The notes beneath the pieces are model-generated. The model made no database searches. It worked only from the letters and a program-made list of their open reading frames with translations, and was not told the origin of the DNA. Of a stretch of DNA of 64,000 nt, positions 38,056 through 47,985 are shown in pieces; positions within the stretch are counted from its first letter, which is position 1; each line of letters opens with the position of its first letter. Made by a program: the position numbers and the translations under genes. Source of the DNA: Metaclostridioides mangenotii (GTDB taxonomy: Bacteria > Bacillota > Clostridia > Peptostreptococcales > Peptostreptococcaceae); NCBI RefSeq assembly GCF_017873185.1, contig NZ_JAGGJX010000001.1, positions 992,001-1,056,000 on the forward strand, read 5' to 3'.

Positions 38056-38619
38056 TTACTTAGAATATATTTCAACTTGATGTCCTGCTATTTGCAACGA
38101 AGTCTGCACTGCGCTATAAAGAGTTTCTTTAACTTTAGGACTACTTGCACCGCTAGCTACTACTATTACACCTTTAATTTTCGGCTCTATAGTTTTTATT
38201 ACCACAGAATCATTTGATCCAGATGTAATCATTGTTTTGTTTTCGCTCGATGTAGTAACAGTTCTCTCTCCTCCCTGCGCATCCTTCTCTTCTGTCGTTT
38301 CGGTAGTTTGATTAGAATTATATGCTGGTTGAATCTCTTCACTCGATTCAAAAGTAACCATTACATCGACATCTCCGGCACCTTCAATTTTTGTAAGTAT
38401 TCTCGTCAATTTATTTTCCATATCTGCTTGATTTGAGTTCTCAGAAACACTTACATTTTCATCTGCAGCTCCTTCATCAGCTTCCTCTTTATCTTTGGAA
38501 CCGTTAGGAAATACTGATAACAACACCAGGGATACTACACAAATTCCTGCTACTATAACCAGTGAGTAAAGCTTTTTCTTATCCTTTTCATTCAGATTCT
38601 TAAAAAAGTTTTTAAACAT
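38056..38619 (-). CDS. spoIIIAG: Stage III sporulation protein AG
   Basis: 187 residues: one membrane segment (about 18-38), an acidic linker, and a ring-forming domain with long beta-rich arm sequence (MVTFESSEEIQPAY ... IKGVIVVASGASSP). In B. subtilis it forms a large ring in the mother cell membrane as part of the SpoIIIA-SpoIIQ channel. Gap to AF is 11 bases. Confidence 0.93.
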   Translation of the reverse strand: MFKNFFKNLNEKDKKKLYSLVIVAGICVVSLVLLSVFPNGSKDKEEADEGAADENVSVSENSNQADMENKLTRILTKIEGAGDVDVMVTFESSEEIQPAYNSNQTTETTEEKDAQGGERTVTTSSENKTMITSGSNDSVVIKTIEPKIKGVIVVASGASSPKVKETLYSAVQTSLQIAGHQVEIYSK

Positions 38620-38630
38620 CTTTTCAACTC

Positions 38631-39203
38631 CTATTTATCAATATGTATTGTCTCTACTGAAACATCCAGTACTTTTACTAAATCATTTTTAAGTTTGTCT
38701 TGGTTTAGTTTTAGCTTATGTTCATCTTTCTTATTAAAGACTTCTTTAGAATTTTCTTTTTCACTAGATTCTATGTTTGTCTGACTTTCTTTATTACTAT
38801 TTTTCTCTTTTATTTTTATATTATTTATCTTCGATCCATCTAATTCTATATCTTCTAAATCATATCCGTAATCATCTAGTTTGAGTTTTATAACCTCTTT
38901 TAGGCTTTCTTCATATCCACTTGAGAGACTAGAAGTAGTCCCGGTCTCTTTTGCTAAATAATTTGAACTATCCTCATACTTCTTATTGTATTCATTCATA
39001 GATTTTAAAATTCTATCTTCCATACTTATATTATTGCTAAAAAAATTTACTACTGGAGTTATTACTATAAATACGAATATAAAATTCAGAACTAAATTTA
39101 TATAAGGCTTTATAGAAGACTTAGGCAAAAGCATATCGACTATGTTTACTATAAAAGCACCTATCAAAACACTAACTATCCACAATTTAACGCTCTCGAA
39201 CAT
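38631..39203 (-). CDS. spoIIIAF: Stage III sporulation protein AF
   Basis: 190 residues with two N-terminal membrane segments (about 10-27 and 35-57) and a soluble domain with a disordered Asn/Lys/Glu-rich part. The start is placed at the ATG at 39203 with GAGG eight bases upstream; the longer open frame would need a GTG inside that site. Component of the SpoIIIA complex. Confidence 0.9.
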   Translation of the reverse strand: MFESVKLWIVSVLIGAFIVNIVDMLLPKSSIKPYINLVLNFIFVFIVITPVVNFFSNNISMEDRILKSMNEYNKKYEDSSNYLAKETGTTSSLSSGYEESLKEVIKLKLDDYGYDLEDIELDGSKINNIKIKEKNSNKESQTNIESSEKENSKEVFNKKDEHKLKLNQDKLKNDLVKVLDVSVETIHIDK

Positions 39204-39238
39204 AAAATACACCTCAATCTAAACTTTAGCCCATACGA

Positions 39239-40429
39239 TTATCCCCGACCAACAACACTTATTGATGTGAGAATGGCTATTGTGACGAAAAACATTACAG
39301 ATATTGCGATAACTGAAGCCAACATTATTATCATAAGATTTGCGACCTCATTTAAAAAAGTAGAAATACTCTCTTCACCTATTGGCTCTACTGCAATTGC
39401 AACTGCCTTGTACACGAATATTACAGATATAATTTTTATAACTGGCACGATACACAGACCTATAAGTATAACAAGTCCAATTCCCCCAAATATATTTTTT
39501 ATAAGCTGCGAAGACGAAAGAATTATATCTATAGAATCTGAAACAAATCCTCCTACAACTGGTATAAAATTTCCTACAGCAAATTTAGCAGTCTTCATAC
39601 TAAACTTATCAAAACTAGTTACATAAAGCCCCTGAAGTGACACTAGTCCCAAATAAACTGTAAACATAGCTCCTATAGAAACTAGATTAAATTGCTTTAT
39701 AAATGAAAACATCTTCTTTAGCTTTAAGTTTTTCGATAGATTATTTATTATAAGTACTCCAAAAGCAACTATCATTGATGTAAATAAGAACTTTTTAAAT
39801 ACTACATTTATAAATGTAACTCCACCTAGAAATATAGGATTTAAAGTAGTCGATGTAATTGGAAAACCAATCAAGAGCAAGAAACTTATAAGTATCGGCA
39901 TCATTATCTGCATAAGTGAAATAGTCCTGTCGATACTGCTGTAGCATATTTCAAGCACGTCCTTGAATCCGACCAAGGTAAGCGAGACCATGGTTATAAA
40001 AATTATGTATGTGGCTATCTGGCTTACTGCTCCAGATGCAAATGAGTTGTCTAAACTTTTTAGAATAGCCGATAGTAGTGCTAGTACTAATATCACCGAA
40101 ACTACCTTTAAGCTTGCTTTAAACTCGTCAAATAGCAATATCTTAATGCCATCTTTGCTAAATAGATCAAATATATTCTTTTCTCCTTTAAAGAGATCTT
40201 TTATAAATGTCTTTAAATCTACATCATTTAATACATCATCTTCATTTAAATATTTTTGTATTTCATCAATATTTACTTTGTCCAATTGCCCATTAATATA
40301 GCTGTCAATACTCTTTTGTGTTCCATCAAATTCACTTTGTCCTTCTGCATGGCTATTTAGTGACAGTGCATTTAACAACAATAGAGTGGTTAGAAAAATC
40401 AACATTAACTTAAAAAAAGTTTTTTTCAT
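39239..40429 (-). CDS. spoIIIAE: Stage III sporulation protein AE
   Basis: 396 residues with a cleavable-looking signal sequence (about 5-28, 'LMLIFLTTLLLLNAL') and about seven membrane segments from residue 105 onwards. It is the largest polytopic subunit of the SpoIIIA channel. Its N-terminal acidic region (FDGTQKSIDSYINGQL) is typical for the family. Confidence 0.94.
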   Translation of the reverse strand: MKKTFFKLMLIFLTTLLLLNALSLNSHAEGQSEFDGTQKSIDSYINGQLDKVNIDEIQKYLNEDDVLNDVDLKTFIKDLFKGEKNIFDLFSKDGIKILLFDEFKASLKVVSVILVLALLSAILKSLDNSFASGAVSQIATYIIFITMVSLTLVGFKDVLEICYSSIDRTISLMQIMMPILISFLLLIGFPITSTTLNPIFLGGVTFINVVFKKFLFTSMIVAFGVLIINNLSKNLKLKKMFSFIKQFNLVSIGAMFTVYLGLVSLQGLYVTSFDKFSMKTAKFAVGNFIPVVGGFVSDSIDIILSSSQLIKNIFGGIGLVILIGLCIVPVIKIISVIFVYKAVAIAVEPIGEESISTFLNEVANLMIIMLASVIAISVMFFVTIAILTSISVVGRG

Positions 40430-40482
40430 AAGTTATCTACTCCTCGCATTAGCTATAAGTATTTATTTTGCACTCTCATTTA

Positions 40483-40872
40483 TTACGATGGAATAATACT
40501 AAGTACCATCTCCACAATAGATAATAAAATTGGAAAAGACATCGACATTACAACTATCTTCCCTCCAAATTCAAGTTTTGAGGCTATATTATTTTCCCCA
40601 CAATCCTTGCAAAGTGAAATAGCAAACTCCACTAGATACGCTATTCCTATCAATTTTATAATTAAGGATATATACATTGTAGGAATATTTGCTTTGTCTG
40701 CTAATCCCTGTATTCCCTCTATAATAAAATTGAGTTTATATACTACAGACATTAATATTATTACGCCTGTAATAATTGCTATAAAGTTTGCTATTTCAGG
40801 TCTATCTTTTTTTATTACTAAGCAGAGTGTAGTTGAAACGAGTGCAACTCCGATTAATTGCATTATTTCCAA
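40483..40872 (-). CDS. spoIIIAD: Stage III sporulation protein AD
   Basis: 129 residues with about four membrane segments. It shares family features with AC (KDRPEIANFIAIITGVIIL and ISLCKDCGENNIASKLEFGGK). Small integral membrane subunit of the SpoIIIA complex. Confidence 0.93.
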   Translation of the reverse strand: MEIMQLIGVALVSTTLCLVIKKDRPEIANFIAIITGVIILMSVVYKLNFIIEGIQGLADKANIPTMYISLIIKLIGIAYLVEFAISLCKDCGENNIASKLEFGGKIVVMSMSFPILLSIVEMVLSIIPS

Positions 40873-40886
40873 ATTATCACCACCTA

Positions 40887-41084
40887 CTAGTAAAGTTGAA
40901 ACATAGTTCTAACAGTGTTAAAAAGCGTACTAATCTCTGTTATTACAAGTCCAAGAACTATTATTACGCCAGCTAAAGTTGTAAGTCCCGTCCAGTCCTT
41001 TCTATCAGTCTTTTCTAAAACCATATTTAACACTGAAATAAGAACTCCTATACCTGCTACCTTTAGAATTAAAGTTATATCCAC
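40887..41084 (-). CDS. spoIIIAC: Stage III sporulation protein AC
   Basis: 65 residues, two membrane segments (about 5-22 and 32-52) with the connecting motif EKTDRKDWTGLTTLAG that is highly conserved in SpoIIIAC. Located between AB and AD. Confidence 0.93.
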   Translation of the reverse strand: MDITLILKVAGIGVLISVLNMVLEKTDRKDWTGLTTLAGVIIVLGLVITEISTLFNTVRTMFQLY

Positions 41085-41115
41085 ATTATCACCCCTAAGT
41101 AGAATTTATTTTGTT

Positions 41116-41637
41116 TTAAAATAAAACTATACATACACCAATACCTACAAATGTCACTAACTTTTTATAAAGCACTCCTTTTTTTGTTATATCTTCTTTT
41201 GTCTCACTAGTATGTTTCTTCAAATTCTCAATTGTAAGGTCTATCATCCTTTGCTGAGATTCTACATCGCTTTTTCCCAAAGTCGCGATCAATTTATTCA
41301 CTTCATCTACTTCCTTAGATGCTAAATACGTATCTTTATTTAAAATAACAATATTACTAGTTAATATATCATCGAGAGTCCCTATATCATCACTCTTTAA
41401 ACCGTACGACATGCTTTTAAAAAATCTAGAGTAAACTGAAGAATCTTTATCCCCAACTCTGTCGAATATCTCTTCTAATGTGTACATTCCGAATGATAAA
41501 TCCATCCTTATTATTTCAAGAATTCTTATAAGGTCATTTATTTGCCTGTGCCTACTTACATACATTTTATAGATGTATTCACCTATCAAATAACTACTAC
41601 CTATCAAAAATCCTATCAGCATTATTTTAATTTGCAA
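41116..41637 (-). CDS. spoIIIAB: Stage III sporulation protein AB
   Basis: 173 residues. An N-terminal membrane segment, a helical domain resembling the cytoplasmic domain of type II secretion GspF proteins, and a C-terminal membrane segment (about 155-172). The start overlaps the end of spoIIIAA by 11 bases, so the two are translationally coupled. Confidence 0.93.
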   Translation of the reverse strand: MQIKIMLIGFLIGSSYLIGEYIYKMYVSRHRQINDLIRILEIIRMDLSFGMYTLEEIFDRVGDKDSSVYSRFFKSMSYGLKSDDIGTLDDILTSNIVILNKDTYLASKEVDEVNKLIATLGKSDVESQQRMIDLTIENLKKHTSETKEDITKKGVLYKKLVTFVGIGVCIVLF

Positions 41638-42613
41638 AATACCATCTCTTTTCTTCTAGATCATATATTTTTTCAATTGTTCCCGCTCCATTTTTTGCGG
41701 AGAGTATTATAGCTTTTTTAAATAGCTCTTCGTCAAGCAGCCTGCTTAGCTCTCTTCTATTTTTTATATCTTCAATAGAATCCCCATGTACAGTTGTTAT
41801 CAGACCTACACCTCCATTTAGAGCCGTGTACAATGACTTTACTTCCTGCTCACTTCCTATTTCATCTGTAACTATTATATTTGGCGACATCGATCTAAGT
41901 AACATCGTTATTCCGAGTTCTTTAGGGCATGTCTCAATTATGTCTGTCCTAATTCCAACGTCCATTTGAGGAATTCCTAAATACGATCCGGCTATCTCAT
42001 TACGTTCATCTATAAGAGATACTTTCATACCATGAAATCCTAGTTGTTCATTTCCGTTGCTTAAATTTCTAACTATATCTCTCAAAAGCGTTGTCTTACC
42101 ACATTGTGGAGGAGATATTATTATTGTATTGTTAACTTTATTTTTTCCTTCTATAATATATCCTAATATCTTATCGGCACATCCCTTAATCTCCCTTGAA
42201 ACCCTTATATTTAGAGATGATATGTGCTTGATATTCTTTACTTGTCCATTTTCAACTATTACTTTTCCAACTAAGCCAACTCTATGCCCTCCGCTAAGTG
42301 TAATAAATCCTTTTTGTATATCGTCCATAAAAGAGTGTATTGAGTACTTGCAAATTATTTGAAAAGTCTGCTCCACATCCTCCTTCGTAACTATATAAGG
42401 ATTTAATGGATAGATACTTAGACCCTCTGTATCTGCATCGTAAAAGTAGTCTGTATTGTTTGCATTTAATATAAGCGGTTTATTAGCTCTTAATCTTATC
42501 TCTTCTATTTCAAAATTTCCTGTAATTCTTACATCTTCTTTAGATATTTTTTCTATGATTTCTCTTATGTGTGGCGACAGTGATTTGATTATTTCTCTTG
42601 GTAATTTATTCAT
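41627..42613 (-). CDS. spoIIIAA: Stage III sporulation protein AA (ATPase)
   Basis: Cytoplasmic secretion-type ATPase energising the SpoIIIA channel. 328 residues with P-loop SPPQCGKTT and a Walker B segment ending IIVTDEIGSEQE. It is related to type II/IV secretion ATPases. First gene of the operon, preceded by an AGGAGGA ribosome site. A sigma-E promoter is expected, but I could not place one with confidence. Confidence 0.95.
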   Translation of the reverse strand: MNKLPREIIKSLSPHIREIIEKISKEDVRITGNFEIEEIRLRANKPLILNANNTDYFYDADTEGLSIYPLNPYIVTKEDVEQTFQIICKYSIHSFMDDIQKGFITLSGGHRVGLVGKVIVENGQVKNIKHISSLNIRVSREIKGCADKILGYIIEGKNKVNNTIIISPPQCGKTTLLRDIVRNLSNGNEQLGFHGMKVSLIDERNEIAGSYLGIPQMDVGIRTDIIETCPKELGITMLLRSMSPNIIVTDEIGSEQEVKSLYTALNGGVGLITTVHGDSIEDIKNRRELSRLLDEELFKKAIILSAKNGAGTIEKIYDLEEKRWYFAN

Positions 42614-42690
42614 TCCTTGTCCTCCTCTCTTGTTTATATAATTCTATTTTTACATGTCCTAAAATATAACCAGAAATTTTAAATGAACAC

Positions 42691-42774
42691 AAAAAGGTAG
42701 GCATCTCAATATCAACTAGTAAATTAAAGCCTAATAACCTTAATTACAATTGATATAAAATTCCTACCTCTTTT
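42691..42774. repeat. 84-base imperfect inverted repeat upstream of spoIIIAA
   Basis: The ends AAAAAGGTAGG and CCTACCTCTTTT pair, and further inside ATATCAA pairs with TTGATAT and TTAAAG-type blocks partly pair, so nearly the whole segment folds on itself. It lies in the 392-base gap between spoIIIAA and a D-threonine-aldolase-like gene, the rest of which contains only AT-rich sequence and the terminator at 42953. It could be a weak terminator, an RNA leader upstream of the operon promoter, or a small MITE-like element. Confidence 0.4.
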
Positions 42775-42952
42775 AATTTACTCTATTTTTAATTTATTTC
42801 ATTTTTCGCCTTCCAAAACCTCTGGAAATACTTCAATTAATTTTTCTAAAATGTATTTAACTTTTCAAAAAACTCTTATTTTTTTCATTGCTGCTATAAA
42901 AATCACCATTTTAAATCGAACCCTAGGGGATAGGTCAATATATAAATAAAAT

Positions 42953-42988
42953 CCCCTAAATTACAACTTTTAAATTGTAATTTAGGGG
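42953..42988 (-). terminator. Terminator of the D-threonine-aldolase-like gene
   Basis: Fourteen-base perfect stem CCCCTAAATTACAA/TTGTAATTTAGGGG with an eight-base loop, 17 bases after the stop. The minus-strand tail is ATTTTATTTATA. Confidence 0.85.
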
Positions 42989-43005
42989 CTTATTCTTAAA
43001 CAATT

Positions 43006-44118
43006 TTATATAACTGGCTTTTTAGAGTTACCTCTTACATCGATATCTATTATCTCAGACACCTCATCCCCTCTATATCCAACAACATAACTTGTCATAT
43101 TTAAACAAGAACAAGAGTGGTTTGGTATTATCTCTATTTTATCGCCAATACTTAAATCTGTATCGCCTTCTATTTGTATTTTTCCAACTTCTTCAGATAA
43201 GCCGATTACACTTAATTCATTGTGTCCCTTAACTCTTCCGAAACCAGTTATCAAAGCACTTCCATGAGCTCCTTTATCCAATCCCAAACACTTACTTCCA
43301 ACATCTACTATAAATAGATTTTCACTTGGTCTTGATATTATTGTTCCAAGAGCAGTCAGAGAACAATCCTCTTCTTTACATACATCTAGCGACAGCTGAA
43401 TATTATCGTAAAACACGTAATTTCCTGGTCTAAGTACATCCAAAGCTTCATCGTCTACAACATCAAAGAATGTAGGTGTACTTCCTGAAGCAACTACATC
43501 TACTTCAAAACCATTTTCCACTAGTAGATTTTTAGCTGTAGACATAGTAGCGATTTCTTGTCTTGATATTTCAGCTACCCCACTACCAGAAGTGATTCCA
43601 TAGACATGTCCTGGGTGAGTACTTATACCGATTAACTTTAAGTTTTTAAACTCTGATAATTTCTTTGCCAACCATACACAATCTTCTGGAAGTACCCCTA
43701 ATCTATTAAGTCCTGAATTTATTAAAATAAAATACTCTAATGTAGAGTCTACTTCCACTAACATTTCATTCCAGATTTTTGCACTTTCAACATTATCAAA
43801 ACTAAGTATAACTCTTCCCCTTTTTGTAAGGTCTATAACTCTTTTTATATCGACTGGATTAGCTATCGGATATGGAAAAGTAATCTCTTTTACTCCAGCT
43901 TTTATAAAAGACTCCGCTTCATCCACAGTTCCTACTAAAAGACCTTTAGCTCCATATTTAATTTGCATCTTTGCTATTGCAGATGATTTATGAGTCTTCG
44001 TCATTGGCCAAAGCTCTTTTTTATTTTTGTCGCTCAACTCCTGAACAGTTTTTATATTATTCTCTAGTACATCTAGATTTAATATAAAGTTTGGTGTAGA
44101 CAATTCTTTGGTTTTCAT
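43006..44118 (-). CDS. D-threonine aldolase/D-serine dehydratase-like PLP enzyme
   Basis: A 370-residue fold-type III (alanine racemase-like) PLP enzyme. The N-terminal barrel begins TPNFILNLDVLENNI, with the PLP Lys probably in WPMTKTHKS. The C-terminal beta domain has the metal motif PNHSCSC used by D-threonine aldolases and eukaryotic-type D-serine dehydratases. It probably cleaves or dehydrates a D-beta-hydroxy amino acid; exact substrate unknown. It is transcribed after fbp (27 bases) and may be cotranscribed. Confidence 0.85.
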   Translation of the reverse strand: MKTKELSTPNFILNLDVLENNIKTVQELSDKNKKELWPMTKTHKSSAIAKMQIKYGAKGLLVGTVDEAESFIKAGVKEITFPYPIANPVDIKRVIDLTKRGRVILSFDNVESAKIWNEMLVEVDSTLEYFILINSGLNRLGVLPEDCVWLAKKLSEFKNLKLIGISTHPGHVYGITSGSGVAEISRQEIATMSTAKNLLVENGFEVDVVASGSTPTFFDVVDDEALDVLRPGNYVFYDNIQLSLDVCKEEDCSLTALGTIISRPSENLFIVDVGSKCLGLDKGAHGSALITGFGRVKGHNELSVIGLSEEVGKIQIEGDTDLSIGDKIEIIPNHSCSCLNMTSYVVGYRGDEVSEIIDIDVRGNSKKPVI

Positions 44119-44145
44119 AGACTTTATCCCCTTTTTAAATTATAT

Positions 44146-46146
44146 TTAAACCAAATTATCTTGGCCTGATTTAATTAACCCCTTTTTGTAAGCCAAAAGG
44201 AGTAGTTTTAAGTCGTCTATTTTTTCCTGAATAACTTCCCCATCATCAGTATCCCTAATCATTTTTCTATTGGCTTTATGCTCAACTACAACAGTAGTTG
44301 AAAGTATATCGCTCTCATTCTCTATAGCTTCTTCTGCAGAGCTAAACGGCTCATGTGATACTAGCTGTAGAGTTCTCGAGTTGTATATAAGTGTATAACC
44401 AGCTATACCAGTCTTTCTCTGGTAAGCTCTAGAAAAACCTCCATCTATTACTAGAATTCTTCCATTGGCTTTTATAGGACTTTCTCCTTTTTTACTTTCA
44501 ACAGGAACATGACCGTTGATAATATGAGACTCTTCATAATCTAAGCCAAATTCATCGAATATACTTCTACAAACTTTTTCATCTTCTCTAAGTTTGTAGT
44601 ACGGATTTTTCTTTTCTTTATGTGACTCTTTATCATCTATAAAATATCTCTCAAATGTCGTCATATCGTCTTTTCCAAACAGTGAAGAACATTTACCAGT
44701 CCACATATACCACATCATATCCATACCGTATTGCTTATTAGGACATCTCTTCTGCATAAAAAATCCTTCTCGAATTGTAGACTCCATTTTTAACATTAGT
44801 TCTTTTCCAGAGAATTCTTCTCCTTTTATACTCATAGACATAAAACTTCCATCTTCATTTAACGGTACACATCCATGTATAAGCAGATTTGAGTTTGCTC
44901 TTAAATAGATACTTCCCTTGGAAAATAAAAATGAAATATGTTTTTGTAGCTTCTCACTTCCTTTAAACGAAGTTGCCAATCTCTCCATTACCATATTTTC
45001 TTCTTCAGAAAGTCTATATGGATCGTTTTTATCTATTGTAGGGAAATTAGTATCGTTTAACTCGTAAGTCTTTCCCTTTAAATTTATTGTAGACGCATCG
45101 TAGTCTATCATATCTAACAGAAGCCTATTTTCCATTTCAAACTCTGGTCTTCTTTTGATAACTTCTCCCTCTAGTTTAAACTGAATTATACTTATAGCCT
45201 TGTGCATTTTAGTCATTAAAGACTTTTCTCTAGTTGTAAAGTTTTGGTCACTTATTTTCGGCATAAATTGATCACATGGATCGTCTTTATACGTATCTAG
45301 TGAAAATGTAGCTAGCGGAAGAAGATTTATTCCATAAATATCTTCTAGTATATCTAAGTTTGCATACCTAGCAGAAATCCTAAGGGCATTGGCTATACAA
45401 GTTTTCTCTCCAGCAGCAGCCCCCATCCAAAGTATATCGTGATTTCCCCACTGTATATCTACAGAGTGATGCTCCATAAGTTTGTCTACTATTATATCAG
45501 GTCTAGGTCCCCTGTCGTATATATCACCTATAACATGTAATCTATCCACTACAAGTTTTTGTATAACAGTAGATATGTCTATTACAAATTCCTTAGCTCT
45601 ATCGACTTCTATAATTGTCTCTACTATGCTTTTAAAGTATTTTTCCTTATGTTCACTCTTTATATCTTCGTGTAATAATTCTTCTATTATATATTTAAAT
45701 TCATCAGGTAAGAGTTTGCTTACTTTTAATCTCGTGTATTTACTAGAAGCGTATCTACAAAGTTCAATAAGTCTGTATATATTTAGTCTGTAGAATTCCT
45801 CCATATTAGTCTCTTGCTCTATTATAAGGTCTAGTTTTTGCTCAGGATAGTACACTAATGTAGCTAACATCTTTTTTTCTTTTTCAGATAGTGTTTCCGC
45901 AAAAAGCTCTTCTATCTTTCTTTTGATAACTCCAGATCCATTTTTTAATACGTGTACAAAAGGCTCATATTCACCATGTAAGTCGGTTACAAAATGCTCA
46001 GTTCCTTTTGGAAGATTTAGAGTTGCTTCTAAATTTATTACTTCTGCACTAGCTTCTGAAATGCTAGGGTAGGTCTTTGATAATAATCTCAAATATTTAA
46101 GTTTGCTGTTCAAATATTCGTAAGATATATTAGACAACTTTTTCAT
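44146..46146 (-). CDS. fbp: Fructose-1,6-bisphosphatase, class III
   Basis: Gluconeogenic phosphatase of the Firmicute-type FBPase class III. 666 residues with metallophosphatase-type motifs [22 protein letters not shown] and [10 protein letters not shown]. Size and motifs match B. subtilis YydE/Fbp. The neighbouring D-threonine-aldolase-like gene is unrelated in pathway. Confidence 0.96.
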   Translation of the reverse strand: MKKLSNISYEYLNSKLKYLRLLSKTYPSISEASAEVINLEATLNLPKGTEHFVTDLHGEYEPFVHVLKNGSGVIKRKIEELFAETLSEKEKKMLATLVYYPEQKLDLIIEQETNMEEFYRLNIYRLIELCRYASSKYTRLKVSKLLPDEFKYIIEELLHEDIKSEHKEKYFKSIVETIIEVDRAKEFVIDISTVIQKLVVDRLHVIGDIYDRGPRPDIIVDKLMEHHSVDIQWGNHDILWMGAAAGEKTCIANALRISARYANLDILEDIYGINLLPLATFSLDTYKDDPCDQFMPKISDQNFTTREKSLMTKMHKAISIIQFKLEGEVIKRRPEFEMENRLLLDMIDYDASTINLKGKTYELNDTNFPTIDKNDPYRLSEEENMVMERLATSFKGSEKLQKHISFLFSKGSIYLRANSNLLIHGCVPLNEDGSFMSMSIKGEEFSGKELMLKMESTIREGFFMQKRCPNKQYGMDMMWYMWTGKCSSLFGKDDMTTFERYFIDDKESHKEKKNPYYKLREDEKVCRSIFDEFGLDYEESHIINGHVPVESKKGESPIKANGRILVIDGGFSRAYQRKTGIAGYTLIYNSRTLQLVSHEPFSSAEEAIENESDILSTTVVVEHKANRKMIRDTDDGEVIQEKIDDLKLLLLAYKKGLIKSGQDNLV

Positions 46147-46354
46147 TTTATTCCTCCAAATTATCTTAGAAATTTATTAGTTTTATGTATTGATTATATC
46201 ATAAAACACACGCAACTACATAATTCTAAAAACCTTAAATTAATACAACTACAGAGATTTAATTATTCACATTTTAAAACTAATTAATATAATTAATTTT
46301 CTTTATTTATTATATTAATTAGTATTTTTGCAATAAATTAATACAAAAAACGTC

Positions 46355-46383
46355 AAAAAGACTAGATATGTATCTAGTCTTTT
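46355..46383 (-). terminator. Terminator of the second GNAT gene
   Basis: Stem AAAAGACTAGATA/TATCTAGTCTTTT with a two-base loop and a T-rich minus-strand end, about 50 bases past the stop codon. The remainder of the 286-base gap to fbp is AT-rich with no gene seen. Confidence 0.8.
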
Positions 46384-46432
46384 AATATTGTAATTTAATT
46401 AATTTATTGCAAGAAAAAAATCATAAAAAAGT

Positions 46433-46972
46433 CTATATGCCTAAAAGTAAAGACATTCTTACTAAATTAGTGTACTCACCACCATAGAAGTTCTCTTTTA
46501 CAAGTATTGCATCTACACCAAACCCTACTTTTTTGTAAAGTTCAATTGCTTTAGTATTTTCTTCATTGGTAACAAGAGTTATTTTCTTAGTGATTCCGTT
46601 GCCCTTACACCATTCTATTAGATCTATCATAAGTTCTTTGCCAAGTCCAATTCCCCAGTACTTTTCTTTTACAACTATACCTAATACTCCTACGTGCTTG
46701 CCCTTTGCCTTTTGATTAGAATCAATAGTAGCTATACTAGCTATTTCATCTCCTACAAATGCAATCAGCATGACTGAGTTGTCTGAAGACTTTGATGATT
46801 CAATACCAGACTCTGTATCAGCTAGAGACGCTTTGTATTCTCCTTTTCCAAAAGATAAGAATGGAGTTTCTCCGCCCACTTCATTGTAGAAATCGATTAC
46901 CGCTTGTGCATCTTCTTTTTTTCCATCTCTAATAGCAACTTTAGTATCATTTTTTAAGCATATCTCTTTCAT
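46433..46972 (-). CDS. GNAT-family N-acetyltransferase
   Basis: 179 residues. Acetyl-CoA loop YWGIGLGKELM and the C-terminal NTKAIELYKKVGFG motif are clear; substrate unknown. An excellent AGGAGG site precedes the ATG. It is the last intact chromosomal gene before the disrupted gene at the prophage boundary. Confidence 0.88.
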   Translation of the reverse strand: MKEICLKNDTKVAIRDGKKEDAQAVIDFYNEVGGETPFLSFGKGEYKASLADTESGIESSKSSDNSVMLIAFVGDEIASIATIDSNQKAKGKHVGVLGIVVKEKYWGIGLGKELMIDLIEWCKGNGITKKITLVTNEENTKAIELYKKVGFGVDAILVKENFYGGEYTNLVRMSLLLGI

Positions 46973-47066
46973 GTCAATTCCTCCTAAATTAATGTATCTA
47001 AAAATATGTTATCACCAATTTTAAAGGTTTACAATATAATAATTTAAGATTTTATATTTAAAAATC

Positions 47067-47101
47067 AATATCAAATGCAGTTATAAACTGCATTTGATAT
47101 T
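47067..47101 (-). terminator. Terminator of the interrupted nucleoside-recognition gene
   Basis: Sixteen-base stem AATATCAAATGCAGTT/AACTGCATTTGATATT with a three-base loop, about 70 bases past the stop. Confidence 0.85.
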
Positions 47102-47169
47102 TTGTAAACTATATAAACATTTTTATGCAAACGTTGTATTTTTTATATTCAAACTTAAGAATAATTAAA

Positions 47170-47562
47170 TTACATAAGCCCTGATAAAGTTAAGAATAAT
47201 CTCATAAGTAACATACCTACCACTGAGTCGAATATAGGAACTAATAGCAATATTCCTCTATATTTTGCACTAGTATTTGCAACTAACACTATTCTTGCAT
47301 AGTGTCCAACTAGTGTACCCATTAACATACATGGCATTATAAGTATTGTAGCTTGTGGAGCTGTTATTAGACCTTGAGCAAACAGGTTTGCCGCCGTAGC
47401 AGCACCTGCTGCTTTCGCAAAGAATGCTGATATCAATACAACAACAGATTCTCCAGGCAGTCCAAAGATACCCATAACTGGTCCAAATACCTTACCAAAT
47501 ACATCGACAAGTCCTGTTAATTGTAAGAATGTAACTATCTTACCACAACTTGTTAATATATA
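47170..47562 (-). pseudogene. Nucleoside-recognition (YjiG/SpmB-like) membrane protein, 5' end lost to the prophage
   Basis: The frame reads through ...FLQLTGLVDVFGKVFGPVMGIFG..., matching the interior and C-terminus of YjiG-type gate-domain proteins, and continues to a normal stop. Going upstream, recognisable homology ends near 47541 and an in-frame TGA occurs at 47563-47565. No ribosome site or start serves the remaining part, so roughly the first 30-40 residues have been removed. The GPVMGIFGLPGE motif and three membrane segments remain. The missing 5' part, and a yjiH-like partner if present, should lie on the far side of the prophage. An internal ATG at 47475 could start a 101-residue fragment. 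Confidence 0.8.
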
Positions 47563-47957
47563 TCATATATGTAGTATATATAAAGACTATATACATTGAA
47601 TTTTAAACGGTTTAAAGTAAACAACTTGTCAACTTATAGTATATATATATCTATTATTTAGACTCTTATATTTATTATTTACGGTGGCAAAATGACGGCA
47701 AAATAAAAGATCTAACTATTTGGATGTCTTTTATATTTTTTCTTAGAATTCTATTGTAGGACATGCACATTTAACAATTAATACGCATACACTTTATTAC
47801 ACAAGTGAATTACAAGCGTAGCGTTCTTAAACTTGTTTTAAGATGTTATAAACGTTAAGTGTAATCGATTAAAGTGACCTTGAGGGAAATCTATTTATTT
47901 TGATTTCTCTATTTTTTTGTATAAGTTTAATTAAAGTTCATTAATTCTTACATAAAA
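47541..47957. other. Prophage attachment-site region
   Basis: Homology to the interrupted host gene stops about 47541-47555, near CCACAACTTGT, so the crossover should lie here. CAACTTGT recurs at 47621-47628. GGTGGCAAAAT and GACGGCAAAAT are adjacent imperfect direct repeats (47683-47704), of the kind often bound by tyrosine integrases at arm sites. The rest is AT-rich without a gene. The partner att site and the integrase are outside the window. Confidence 0.5.
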
Positions 47958-47985
47958 AAACTACCTACAATTAAGCAGGTAGTTT
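47954..47985 (-). terminator. Terminator at the 3' end of the ATPase gene
   Basis: Stem AAACTACCT/AGGTAGTTT with a ten-base loop and a seven-T minus-strand tail. The stem overlaps the last codons of the ATPase gene, so the prophage's minus-strand transcript ends exactly here. Confidence 0.88.

Noticed and set aside
47683-47704. Possible C-terminal codons of an integrase (YGGKMTAK stop) on the plus strand
   Set aside because: Only a few codons are open before a stop, so it cannot be a gene; the sequence is better explained as direct repeats that an integrase could bind.
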